Assembly (NCBI GenBank): GCA_028287035.1
Contig: JAQBQL010000247.1
Location: forward strand, 1 to 32,132
Source: Labilithrix sp.
GTDB lineage: Bacteria; Myxococcota; Polyangia; Polyangiales; Polyangiaceae
DNA length: 32,132 nucleotides
Direction: 5' to 3'
Shown: positions 8,816 to 16,744 of the stretch, piece by piece
Layout: every line of letters starts with the position of its first letter
How positions within the stretch are numbered: position 1 is the stretch's first letter
Translations under genes and position numbers: made by a program
The notes under the pieces: generated by a model
Told to the model about the DNA's origin: nothing
What the model saw: only the letters and a program-made list of their open reading frames with translations
Database searches by the model: none

Positions 8816-9733
8816 CTACTGGCAGAGGCCGAGCTTCACGCCGCCGCTCGTCGGAGCGGTCGCGCCGAAGACGTCGGTGCACGTGTCGAAGCCGCAGTCG
8901 CTGGCGCCGAGCCGGCACCACTTCTCGCACTCGAGCCCGAAGATCGGGTGGTCCGTGCAGTAGAGACCCTGCTGGCAGTCGTTGTACTTGGTGCACGCGC
9001 CGTAGAGGGCGACCGACCCGCTCTTGTCACAGTCGGGTGCGTTGACCGTCTCGTCGAAGATGCAGTTGTTCGAGCCGCACACGGCCGACGGATTGCGGAG
9101 ATCGCAGGTGACCGAGCAGACCTTGCTGTTCGGCACGGGGCCAGCGCCGTTGTAGTAGGGCGCGCACGGACCGAGGCCCGCGCCGGGGCAATTCACGCCG
9201 GCCGTCGCGCAGTACGGCCGGCACGCGTTGTACGCGCACGTGAGGCCCTTGGCGCACTGGGTGGTGGCCGTGCAGTACGAGCCCTGGCTGGCGCCGCCGG
9301 CGAGCACGCAGGACACCGCGCCGCTGGTCTGGTTGGTGACGTCGCAGGTCTGGTTGGCGGCGCACCCGCACTGCGGGGTCAGCCCGCACAGGTTCGAGGG
9401 CGCGACGGTCGCGCAGGTCGGGCCCGCGTCGAGCCCTGCGTCGACCGCCGCATCGACGGCGGCGTCGACCCCGCTGTCGTGCGGGCCGTCGGCGCTCGCG
9501 TCGAGGCCGCCCGAGCTGCCGCTCGATCCGCTGCTCGATCCGCTCGCCGCGTCCTCGTCGGGCGGCGGAAGGTGGTGGCCGGCCTCGACGGGCGCTGCGG
9601 CGCCGTCCGCGACGCTGCCGGACGTCCCGTCGTCGAACGCCGCGGTGCCTCCGTTGGCGCAGGCCAGCACGCCCAGGAACACGAGGCCGAGGACAGCCGG
9701 GCTGCGGAGAAGACGAAGGCGCGTGGTGCCCAT
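8816..9733 (-). CDS. Cysteine-rich lipoprotein with Ser-Gly linker
   Basis: I chose ATG 9733 (305 residues) because a signal peptide with a lipobox-like VLAC (Cys25) follows directly. An in-frame upstream start at 9766 would add a charged, unlikely extension. After the anchor comes a Ser/Gly/Asp/Ala-rich linker of about 90 residues (SGSSSGSSGSSGG and repeated DAAVDA-type units). The last 200 residues form a cysteine-dense domain with spaced CxxxxQC and CxxxC pairs, probably disulfide-bonded. This is a typical surface lipoprotein of predatory or social myxobacteria. I recognise no enzymatic motif. It lies 73 bp downstream of the amidohydrolase lipoprotein gene and could be co-expressed with it. 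Confidence 0.8.
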   Translation of the reverse strand: MGTTRLRLLRSPAVLGLVFLGVLACANGGTAAFDDGTSGSVADGAAAPVEAGHHLPPPDEDAASGSSSGSSGSSGGLDASADGPHDSGVDAAVDAAVDAGLDAGPTCATVAPSNLCGLTPQCGCAANQTCDVTNQTSGAVSCVLAGGASQGSYCTATTQCAKGLTCAYNACRPYCATAGVNCPGAGLGPCAPYYNGAGPVPNSKVCSVTCDLRNPSAVCGSNNCIFDETVNAPDCDKSGSVALYGACTKYNDCQQGLYCTDHPIFGLECEKWCRLGASDCGFDTCTDVFGATAPTSGGVKLGLCQ

Positions 9734-9806
9734 GGCGCGCTCTCTAACACGACGCGGCAAGACCACCCTGGCCGCACGGCCCGGGGACGCACCAGAGACG
9801 GAGCGC

Positions 9807-11372
9807 TCAGTTCCCGCAGCCGAGCACCGGAGCGACGGGCGCGAAGTTGCCCCCGACGCCCACCGGCCGCACCGCGTCCATGTCCTTCATCGCCGCGTCG
9901 AGGATTCCGTGGATCTCGGCATACGTCTGATTGAGCTTGTCGGTCGTCTTCGTCGGGTCCGCGGCGCACAGGAACTTGGGTGATCCGCAGGCGTCGAAGT
10001 CCTCGCACGCGGCGCCGGACGACGCGAGCGCGCGAAGCGCCGTGTCGCCGTAGAGCACCTTGCTCCCGACCATCGTGAGGAGGACGTCCTTCGGCGAGGC
10101 CTTCGCGATCGCGTCGTACGGCGCGGCGCGGTCGCCCTTCAGGACGAAGATGTCGGCGAGGTACCCCTTCGCGAGCGTGCCGATCGTGTCGGACAGGCCG
10201 AGCACCGTGGCGGCGTTCCGGGTGGACATCTCGAAGAGCATCTTCGACGTGACCTTCCCGCCGAAGGCCTGGTCGCTGTACGCCTTCGCGAAGCGGAGCT
10301 CGTCCATCATGTTCTGGCTGCCGCCCATCGACCAGTCGGGCGCGAGGGCGACGACGATGCCGTTGTCGAGGGCGAGCGGGATGTTCGTGGTCGCGCCGTA
10401 GAGCGCCATGTTCGACGCGGGCGACCACGTGAGCTTCATGCCCTTTTCCTTCATCATCGCGAACTCGTTCGCGCCGAAGGCGGTGCCGTGGGTGATGGCG
10501 GTCTGCGGAGCGTAGAGACATCCGGGGGTCGTCGTGGCGGTGCCGAGCTTGTCGAACTCCGCGCGCGCCTTCTCGTCGGTGCCCTCGCCGACGTGGATGA
10601 GATACGCGGCGGTCTTGCCCGTGCCGTAGTTCGCGCAGACGCCGTCCGCCGTGGCCTTCGACGGCGTGATGGCTGCAGTCTGCACCTTGTCTTCGGGGAG
10701 ACCGCTGAACTGCGTGTCGATGTTGCGCGCGAGCGACGCGTAACAGGGATACGCGGTGCCGGTCAGACCGACGATCGACGTCGTGCCCGCGACCAGCGCC
10801 TTGAGCTCGCCCCACTTCTCCATCTCGCAGTGGAGCGTGCCCGCTCCGTCGTAGGTGGGCGGGCACCACACCGGCTTGCCCTGCGAGGCGTCCTCGAGGC
10901 ACTGCTTCACGTCGACCATGACCGTGTAGCGCGGCTCGTTCGTGTCCTTCGTCCAGTCGTCGTGGTTCGTGTACTTCTGCTGGGGCAGCCAGTCGGTGCC
11001 GTCGAAGATGTCGAACAGGATGTGATTGTGCGTGTCGATGAGGCCCGGCGCGATGATGCCGTCCACCTCGAGGGTCGCCGCGCCGAGCGCGGTTGCCTGT
11101 GCCGCGCACGCGTCGCCCGGCTCGGCGCACCCGATGGTGCCGTCCGGCAGCGTGAGCACCTGGCCCTCGAACGGCCCCGTCTCGCCGAGCACCGTGCCGG
11201 CGAGCAAGAGCCCCTTGCTCGGATCGCCGACCACGACGGACGTCTCCGGCTCGCTCGCATCGGGGATGTCGATCGGGGGGCTGACGCGCGAGTTGTTCGT
11301 CTGGTCGCTGCAGCTCGCAGCCACGCAGACGCTCGCGATCATGGCCAGGGGGAGGCCAAGAGACAGGCGCAT
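9807..11372 (-). CDS. Amidohydrolase-family lipoprotein
   Basis: ATG 11372 gives a 521-residue protein with a signal peptide ending in AASC (Cys21), so it is probably envelope-anchored. The frame stays open further upstream, but that region is antisense to the methyltransferase gene. The catalytic domain has the metal-dependent amidohydrolase signatures: GLIDTHNH (His115 and His117), AYLIHVGEG, TAITHGTAFG, WSPASNMALYG and APDWSMGGSQNMMDE, with a terminal GYLADIFVLKGD strand. This motif set is that of the cytosine-deaminase/AtzA/TrzA-like branch, which hydrolyses C-N bonds. The substrate is not predictable. It diverges from the methyltransferase gene, with 39 bp between the start codons. Confidence 0.9.
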   Translation of the reverse strand: MRLSLGLPLAMIASVCVAASCSDQTNNSRVSPPIDIPDASEPETSVVVGDPSKGLLLAGTVLGETGPFEGQVLTLPDGTIGCAEPGDACAAQATALGAATLEVDGIIAPGLIDTHNHILFDIFDGTDWLPQQKYTNHDDWTKDTNEPRYTVMVDVKQCLEDASQGKPVWCPPTYDGAGTLHCEMEKWGELKALVAGTTSIVGLTGTAYPCYASLARNIDTQFSGLPEDKVQTAAITPSKATADGVCANYGTGKTAAYLIHVGEGTDEKARAEFDKLGTATTTPGCLYAPQTAITHGTAFGANEFAMMKEKGMKLTWSPASNMALYGATTNIPLALDNGIVVALAPDWSMGGSQNMMDELRFAKAYSDQAFGGKVTSKMLFEMSTRNAATVLGLSDTIGTLAKGYLADIFVLKGDRAAPYDAIAKASPKDVLLTMVGSKVLYGDTALRALASSGAACEDFDACGSPKFLCAADPTKTTDKLNQTYAEIHGILDAAMKDMDAVRPVGVGGNFAPVAPVLGCGN

Positions 11373-11411
11373 GTGGAGACGATAGCCGAAGCGAGATAGA
11401 GTCGCACGCGC

Positions 11412-12500
11412 ATGCCGAAGCGGCACAGGGCCGGGGTGAGCGCGACGAGCACGCTTGCGCACATCGAGGAGCTCGTGGTCGCGACGAGCGGCGAAGACGC
11501 GTTCGAGGTCGTGTTCGCCGTTGCTGCGTGCCTGCTCACCGCGCCGCGCTCGAGCCGTCGCGGCGCCGTGACCCCGGCCGCGATCGCGGCCGTGACGCGC
11601 GCGCGGCCCGAGCTCGGCGTGGTCGCGTCTTCCGGTGGTGACGCGTCGCTCGTGGCGCGAGTCGATGCGTTGCTCGCGCCGCTGCTCGCGGGAGACCAGG
11701 GGCCTTCCGCGCTCGATGCCATCTTCGAGGCCCTCGTCCCGCGGCTCGCCAAGGGAGACAAGGGCCAGTTCTTCACGCCTCGCCACGTGGTCGAGTTCAT
11801 GACGCGCGTGCTCGCGCCTCGCGCGTCCGAGGTGGTCATCGATCCCGCCTGCGGCTCCGGCGCGTTTCTCGCGCACGCGCGGCGCCTCGCGAAGGTGGAG
11901 ACGTTCGGATGCGACGTCGACCCCCGCGCCATCCGCGTCGCGCGCCTCGTCGCGCTCGGACAGGCGCGTGAGCCTTCGACCATGACGCGCGCCGACGGGT
12001 TGCACGCTCGGTTCCCGCGGCCCGCCGACGTCGTGGCCACGAACCCGCCGTTCGCCGGACGCGCCGCGGCTGAAGGCTTCGCGGTCGCGGAGCTCGTGAG
12101 GACCCCCGAGCGTGACGTGCTCTTCCTCGAGCGCGCGCTCGACCTGCTCCGGCCAGGCGGCCGCCTCGGCATCATCCTCCCCTACAACAAGGCCTCGGGC
12201 GCCGCCTTCGCGAGCCTGCGCCGGTGGCTCGTCGCGCGCGCGCGGCTCTATGCGGTGGTCGGTCTGCCGCGCGAGACGTTCCTTCCGCACACCTCGCAGC
12301 GCACCTTCGTGCTGTTCGCGAAGAAGCGCGCGGGCGAGGCCCCCGACGAACGCGAGCAGGTCCGCTTCGTGGTCAGCGAGCGCGCGGGCAAGGACACGGC
12401 CGGCGATCCCGTCCTCGTGCGCGGCGTCCCCGATCACGATCTCGAGGAGGTGCTCGGAGCGCTGACCCCCTTCCTCACCCGGCACGGGTTCTTCGCATGA
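11412..12500 (+). CDS. N6-adenine DNA methyltransferase (HsdM-like, compact)
   Basis: The 362-residue protein starts at ATG 11412. An alpha-helical N-terminus (1-110) leads into QFFTPRHVVEFM (about 119-130) and motif I, VVIDPACGSGAFLAHA (SAM binding, about 141-156). Catalytic motif IV, NPPF, is at 211-214, followed by LRPGGRLGIILPYN. The FTPR...DPACGSG...NPPF combination is specific to type I HsdM-like gamma-class adenine methyltransferases. At 362 residues it is shorter than a standard HsdM (about 500). Its stop overlaps the start of a specificity-like gene (ATGA), so the two are translationally coupled. No hsdR or other nuclease gene lies within the flanking few kilobases. The class is very likely right; the target site is unknown. 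Confidence 0.9.
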   Translation: MPKRHRAGVSATSTLAHIEELVVATSGEDAFEVVFAVAACLLTAPRSSRRGAVTPAAIAAVTRARPELGVVASSGGDASLVARVDALLAPLLAGDQGPSALDAIFEALVPRLAKGDKGQFFTPRHVVEFMTRVLAPRASEVVIDPACGSGAFLAHARRLAKVETFGCDVDPRAIRVARLVALGQAREPSTMTRADGLHARFPRPADVVATNPPFAGRAAAEGFAVAELVRTPERDVLFLERALDLLRPGGRLGIILPYNKASGAAFASLRRWLVARARLYAVVGLPRETFLPHTSQRTFVLFAKKRAGEAPDEREQVRFVVSERAGKDTAGDPVLVRGVPDHDLEEVLGALTPFLTRHGFFA

Positions 12501-13147
12501 AGGTGGCCGACCGCACGCTCGCCGAGCTCCGGCCCGACCTCGTCCTCGCGCCGGAGCGGCACGTCGCCTTCGCGCAGGGCGGGGAAGGGGTGCCCCTTCG
12601 CGATCTGGTGGTCCTGCGTAGCGAGCGCGTCGATCCTTCGGAGGCCCGTGACGCGGTCGTGCTCGACACGTCGCACGTGCGTGACGGTCTTCTCGATGTC
12701 GCGGGTGCGCTGCGCGACGTGGCCGGGGTGAAGAGCGCCAAGAAGCGTGCGCATGCCGGCGATCTCGTGGTGTCGCGGCTGCGGCCGTACCTCCGGCAGA
12801 TCGCGCTCGTGCACCCCGAGGCGCTGGGGCCCGCGACCGGTCGACCGCTCGCGCTGTCGACAGAGTTCTACGTGCTCGCGCCGCGGAGCGCCGCCTCGCT
12901 CGCGTTCCTCCTGCCGTTCCTGCTCTCGCCGGGCGCGCAGGAGCACCTCGCCAGCGCGCAGGAGGGCGGCCATCACCCGCGCGTGCCCGTCACGTCGCTC
13001 CTGGCGCTGCGCGTCCCGCACGCTCTCATCGCGGACCGCGCGAAGACCTCACGACAGGTCCTGCGCTCCCTCGCCGCGTACTACGTCGCCGCGAGCGGGC
13101 TGCGCGCCGTCCTCGACGGCGGAGCGTCAGGGCAGTCGCCGCCCTGA
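12497..13147 (+). CDS. Half-size HsdS-like DNA specificity subunit
   Basis: This 216-residue protein is coupled to the methyltransferase by a 4-bp ATGA overlap. It resembles a single target-recognition domain of type I specificity subunits: VPLRDLVVLRSERVDP, a SAKKRAHAGDLVVSRLRPYL segment, ALSTEFYVLAP, then a helical end with HHPRVPVTSLLALRVPHAL. Full HsdS proteins carry two such domains in about 400 residues. One domain suggests that two copies pair to read a symmetric site, as known for half-S systems such as AhdI. The 3' end overlaps the convergent rhomboid gene by 21 bp. The call rests on motif style and position next to HsdM, so identity is likely but not certain. Confidence 0.78.
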   Translation: MKVADRTLAELRPDLVLAPERHVAFAQGGEGVPLRDLVVLRSERVDPSEARDAVVLDTSHVRDGLLDVAGALRDVAGVKSAKKRAHAGDLVVSRLRPYLRQIALVHPEALGPATGRPLALSTEFYVLAPRSAASLAFLLPFLLSPGAQEHLASAQEGGHHPRVPVTSLLALRVPHALIADRAKTSRQVLRSLAAYYVAASGLRAVLDGGASGQSPP

Positions 13148-14173
13148 CCGGCGTGACGAGCCAGGATCCCAGCACTCCCGTTCGAGGTCACCGCCGGCCG
13201 CTCGCACGCTGTGGCTCGTCGGGTCCATCTGCGCGGCGCGCTGGATGGCGACGAGCGCGCGGTCGCAGTTGCCCGCCTGGAACGCCGCGTAGGCCGCGCG
13301 CACGCGCTCGCCGACGTCCATGAATAGATACGGGTCGGTCCGGTCACGCACGAACACGACGAGGCCGCTCGCCACGATGGCCATCGTGCACGCGGCGACG
13401 ATCGCCTGCTGGGCGCGAGGCGAGTACTGGAAATCGCGCTCCCAGAGCACGGCAACGACCGCGCCGGCGAACGCTCCGCCGATGTGCGCGGCGTTGTCGA
13501 TCTGCGCGATGCCCGGCCGGAACGCGCGGATGATCCCGACGGCGACGATGAGGGCGAGCCACCGGCCCATGCCGATCGTGAGCTCGCTGCGCCAGCCCTC
13601 GGTGCGCACGCCGACCACCATGGCGGCCGCGATGAGGCCGCACAGCGCGCCGGAGGCTCCGACGCTCATCGTCTGACCGAAGAAGCGCCCCCAGATCGCG
13701 CTGGCCGCGCTCGCGACGACGCCTGCCGCGAGATACAGCGAGAGGAAACGCGCCGAGCCGATCGCGCGCTCCAGCAGCGGCCCCACCTGCCACAGCAGCA
13801 CCATGTTGAGGCCGAGGTGCAGGATCGAGCCGTGGAGGAAGAGGGACGTCACGAGCGTCTCGAAGCGGTTGTCCGCGACCGTCCACAGCGAGGCGTTCGC
13901 GCCGAGCCAGCGCATCACCCGGTCCGGCATCCCGAGCGCGAAGTGCCAGTCGCCGGCGAGGAACACCTGGCCGAGGAACACCCCGATGTTGGTCGCGAGG
14001 AGCGCGCCGGCGATCGGCGCGTTGCGGAAGCCGCGCGCCACCTCGGCGTTCTCGGCCACGCTGGAGCGTGCCGCCGCCTGATCTTCCCCAGCGCCTGCCG
14101 CAGGCTCGCCCACGCGAGTGTTGTAGACGCCCGAACCGGCCTTTGCACGCCGTTCGGCCGGATGTGGGTTCAT
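13127..14173 (-). CDS. Rhomboid-family intramembrane serine protease
   Basis: I chose ATG 14173 (348 residues) over an in-frame TTG at 14182. After a cytoplasmic N-terminus of about 55 residues come about six to seven hydrophobic segments. The rhomboid signatures are present: HGSILHLGLNMVLLW (HxxxN type, about 112-126), GASGALCGL with the nucleophilic Ser near 175, and NAAHIGGAFAG with the catalytic His near 229. The Ser/His dyad is intact, so proteolytic activity is expected. A C-terminal extension of about 80 residues (VGERVRAAYAAFQAGNCDRA) looks like a TPR helix pair and may recruit substrates. The gene diverges from the diguanylate cyclase gene and overlaps the half-HsdS gene by 21 bp at its 3' end. 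Confidence 0.92.
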   Translation of the reverse strand: MNPHPAERRAKAGSGVYNTRVGEPAAGAGEDQAAARSSVAENAEVARGFRNAPIAGALLATNIGVFLGQVFLAGDWHFALGMPDRVMRWLGANASLWTVADNRFETLVTSLFLHGSILHLGLNMVLLWQVGPLLERAIGSARFLSLYLAAGVVASAASAIWGRFFGQTMSVGASGALCGLIAAAMVVGVRTEGWRSELTIGMGRWLALIVAVGIIRAFRPGIAQIDNAAHIGGAFAGAVVAVLWERDFQYSPRAQQAIVAACTMAIVASGLVVFVRDRTDPYLFMDVGERVRAAYAAFQAGNCDRALVAIQRAAQMDPTSHSVRAAGGDLERECWDPGSSRRSGRRLP

Positions 14174-14186
14174 GTCCACCAAGTCC

Positions 14187-14198
14187 CGGCAATTGCCG
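14187..14198. promoter_or_regulatory. 12-bp perfect palindrome in divergent promoter
   Basis: CGGCAATTGCCG is its own reverse complement. It lies 13 bp upstream of the rhomboid start, in the 68-bp gap shared with the diguanylate cyclase gene. A dimeric-regulator site is plausible but unproven. Confidence 0.4.
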
Positions 14199-14205
14199 TC
14201 TGTTT

Positions 14206-14223
14206 GGCCGTTCGCGAACGGCC
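14206..14223. promoter_or_regulatory. 18-bp perfect palindrome upstream of diguanylate cyclase
   Basis: GGCCGTTCGCGAACGGCC is a perfect 18-base palindrome ending 18 bp before ATG 14242. A dyad this long in a short divergent gap is typical of an operator for a dimeric regulator acting on one or both genes. It could also form a hairpin in either leader RNA. No regulator gene is adjacent. Confidence 0.5.
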
Positions 14224-14241
14224 CTGATACGGCAGGTCTCG

Positions 14242-16374
14242 ATGGACTCCCTCGTCCGCGCGACCCTCCTCGTCCGCCGCATCGCCCGCGGCGGTTCTGG
14301 ATTCGCGCTGACCTGCGCGCTCGCCGCCTACGTGGTGATGGGCGGCGCCACCACGCCGGCCGGCCCGCTGCCGGTGGTCGCCGGGGTCGTGTGGGCGCTG
14401 CTCCTCGTCAAGCGGCTCCGGCGGAAGCTGCGGCTCACCGGTGACGCGCCGTTCCTCCTCGACTTCGAGCTCGGCGCGCTCCTGGCGGTCGGCCTCGACG
14501 CAGCCCTTCTCCGCTACGACGGGACGCTCGCGGGTCGCTTCGCGCCGGCGACCTACGTGCTCGTCGCGCTCGTCGCCTCGTTCGGTCGTCCCGCGTCCGG
14601 CCTCGCGGTGGTCGGTTGGGTGGTCGCGCTCGATGCCCTCATCCGTCACAAGACCCTCGGCGAGACCAGCTGGGAGGCGCTCGCCACGCAGGCGGGCTTC
14701 GCGTGCGCCTTCGCGCTGCTGAACCTCCTCCTGCTCCGCGCGGAGGTGGCGCGCATCCGCTTGACCGCGCGGTCGCGCGTCGAGGAGGAGCTGAAGCGCC
14801 TCCGGGACGACGCGCGCAGCTACCGGCTGCTCGGCGCCGGCGAGGCCGCCGCCCAGAAGGAGGACGCGGAGGAGCGTCTCGCGCGCTCCAGCGTCGAGGA
14901 GATCCACCAGTCGGTGCATTACGCCCTCGAGCTCCTGCGCCGCTGCCTCGATCTGCACACCGCGGTCCTCCTCTGGCGCACCGACTCGGGCACCCACCTG
15001 CGCATCAGCGAGCTCTCGACGGCCTCGGACGAGATCCACGACGCGCCCTTCTCCATCGGCGACGGCGTCCTCGCCGCGGTCATCGCGAAGAAGGAGCCCG
15101 TGCTCCTCGAGAACCTCCGGCCCTCGTACAAGGTTCCCTATTACGCGGGCTCCTGTCCGATCCGCGCGCTCGCCGCGATCCCCGTCATCGACGACGGCAT
15201 CGTGCGCGGCGTGCTCGCGCTCGACCGCGTCGAGAATCGCGCGTTCACCCCGCACGAGCACGAGCTGGCCGCCCAGGCAGCGCGCTACTGCCTCCGCGCC
15301 ATCCAGAACGAGCGCGTCTTCGTGCAGCTCGAACGCGCCAAGGTCGACCAGGGGAAGCTTTATCGCGCGGCCCAGGCGCTCGGCGCCGCCCTCTCCGAGA
15401 AGGACGTCGTCGAGGCCGGCGTCCGCGCCGCCCGCGAGATCGCGAGCTTCGAGCTCGCCGCCGTGACCATCTGGGACGAGACCACGAAGGTGCACGAGGT
15501 CCGCGCCGCGCGCAGCGACCAGGGGCAGATCGAGGGCCTCGTCGGTCAGCGCTTCAAGCAGAACACCGGCCTCGTCTCGATGGTGGTCACGAACAAGTTC
15601 CCGCTCCCCTACAAGGGCGAGTTCGATCCCGCTCACCAGGTGGTGCTCTCGAAGCGTCTGCCGTGGCCGACCATCCCGTCGCTGCTCGTGCTCCCGCTGC
15701 TCCATCACGGCCGTCCGCTCGGCACGCTCATCCTCGGGGCCAAGCGCCGCCACGCCTTCGGGGACACGGTGCGCCCGACGCTGGAGGTCCTGGCGAGCCA
15801 CCTCGCGGTCAGCCTGTCGAACGCGCGCATGGTCCACAAGCTGGAGACCATGGCCACGACCGACGGCATGACCGGGCTCTTCAACAAGCGCGCGATGCTC
15901 GACGCCGCCGCCGCGAAGGTGGCCGCTGCCTCGCGCTTCGGCCGCAAGCTCTCGGTCCTCGTCACCGACATCGACTTCTTCAAGAAGGTCAACGACACCT
16001 ACGGCCACGACGTCGGCGACGTCGTGATCAAGGGCATCGGCGAGATCCTGAAGCGCCAGAAGCGCACGACCGACGTGGTCGCCCGGTTCGGCGGCGAGGA
16101 GTTCGTGGTGCTCTGCGAGCAGACCGACGAGGCCGGCGCGCAGCTCCTCGGCGAGCGCATCCGCGAGGAGGTCGAGAAGACCACCTTCACGACCCCGATC
16201 GGCCCGCTGCACGTCACCTGCTCGGTCGGCATCGCGACGTTCCCCGAAGGGGGCAGCACGTGGGACGAGCTCTTCAAGTCGGCGGACGAGGCCCTCTACG
16301 TCTCGAAGCGCAGCGGGCGGAACCGGGTCAGCGTGCACGCGCCCGCCTCCCTCTCGCGCGTCAAAGCCGGCTAA
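14242..16374 (+). CDS. Membrane-bound GAF-GAF-GGDEF diguanylate cyclase
   Basis: ATG 14242 (710 residues) is chosen because hydrophobic helices follow within about 20 residues. An upstream frame extension (from 14068) would run antisense into the rhomboid gene. About four to five TM helices occupy residues 18-165, then a charged coiled segment (RSRVEEELKRLRDDARSY). Two GAF-like sensor domains follow (about 225-360 and 380-530). The GGDEF domain begins at MTGLFNKRAM (about 543) and carries the active RFGGEEF motif at about 615-621. RTTD lies five residues before GGEEF, matching the product-inhibition I-site. It should therefore make c-di-GMP from two GTP, with feedback control. The ligand sensed by the GAF domains is unknown. 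Confidence 0.94.
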   Translation: MDSLVRATLLVRRIARGGSGFALTCALAAYVVMGGATTPAGPLPVVAGVVWALLLVKRLRRKLRLTGDAPFLLDFELGALLAVGLDAALLRYDGTLAGRFAPATYVLVALVASFGRPASGLAVVGWVVALDALIRHKTLGETSWEALATQAGFACAFALLNLLLLRAEVARIRLTARSRVEEELKRLRDDARSYRLLGAGEAAAQKEDAEERLARSSVEEIHQSVHYALELLRRCLDLHTAVLLWRTDSGTHLRISELSTASDEIHDAPFSIGDGVLAAVIAKKEPVLLENLRPSYKVPYYAGSCPIRALAAIPVIDDGIVRGVLALDRVENRAFTPHEHELAAQAARYCLRAIQNERVFVQLERAKVDQGKLYRAAQALGAALSEKDVVEAGVRAAREIASFELAAVTIWDETTKVHEVRAARSDQGQIEGLVGQRFKQNTGLVSMVVTNKFPLPYKGEFDPAHQVVLSKRLPWPTIPSLLVLPLLHHGRPLGTLILGAKRRHAFGDTVRPTLEVLASHLAVSLSNARMVHKLETMATTDGMTGLFNKRAMLDAAAAKVAAASRFGRKLSVLVTDIDFFKKVNDTYGHDVGDVVIKGIGEILKRQKRTTDVVARFGGEEFVVLCEQTDEAGAQLLGERIREEVEKTTFTTPIGPLHVTCSVGIATFPEGGSTWDELFKSADEALYVSKRSGRNRVSVHAPASLSRVKAG

Positions 16375-16418
16375 CGCGCTTTACAGGGTCGCTCCCGGTG
16401 GTCATGATCCTGCCCACC

Positions 16419-16727
16419 ATGAACGACAGCGAGAAGCCCAAGCCGGTCGATGATCTGAAGCAGGGCCTCAACCTGCTGTTCCGCGCCGCGAAGACGGCGG
16501 TGGAGTCGATCCCCACCGACAAGATCGAGGGCGCCATCAAGGACGGCGCGAAGGAGGTCAGCAAGGCCTTCGAGCAGGTCGCGAACGAGGTGGACAAGGT
16601 GTTCCACACGACGACGAAGGCGAGCCAGCCGCCTCCGCCTGCCCCGCCGAGCGCCTCGCCGCCCGCCGACAAGCCCTTCGACGACGCGTACGCGCACGAG
16701 CCGCCGAAGGGCCCGCGCGTCGGCTGA
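16419..16727 (+). CDS. Small helical hypothetical protein with Pro-rich tail
   Basis: This 102-residue protein is read from ATG 16419; an in-frame ATG at 16404 is possible, and neither has a strong ribosome site. Residues 1-65 are charged and helical (LKQGLNLLFRAAKTAVES, then GAIKDGAKEVSKAFEQVANE), with the heptad-like spacing of amphipathic helices. The last 40 residues are Pro/Ala-rich. There is no TM segment or signal peptide. It begins 44 bp after the diguanylate cyclase gene on the same strand and could share its transcript. I do not recognise a family. Confidence 0.68.
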   Translation: MNDSEKPKPVDDLKQGLNLLFRAAKTAVESIPTDKIEGAIKDGAKEVSKAFEQVANEVDKVFHTTTKASQPPPPAPPSASPPADKPFDDAYAHEPPKGPRVG

Positions 16728-16728
16728 C

Positions 16729-16744
16729 GAGCCCCGCGGGGCTC
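16729..16744. terminator. Candidate bidirectional hairpin terminator
   Basis: GAGCCCCGCGGGGCTC is a perfect 16-bp dyad lying between two convergent stop codons (plus-strand TGA at 16725-16727, minus-strand TGA at 16743-16745). It can fold into a 6-bp GC stem with a 4-base loop. There is no T-tract, so intrinsic termination is only suggested by position. Confidence 0.5.

Noticed and set aside
11373..12485. Upstream extension of the amidohydrolase frame on the minus strand
   Set aside because: The signal peptide and lipobox begin at ATG 11372, and the extension is antisense to the methyltransferase motifs.
14068..14241. Upstream extension of the GGDEF frame
   Set aside because: It runs antisense into the rhomboid N-terminus and through the palindromes. 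The hydrophobic domain starts right after ATG 14242.
14170..16338. 722-residue minus-strand open frame antisense to the diguanylate cyclase
   Set aside because: It has shadow composition (Arg/Glu/Asp/His/Leu only), and the opposite strand has clear GAF/GGDEF motifs.
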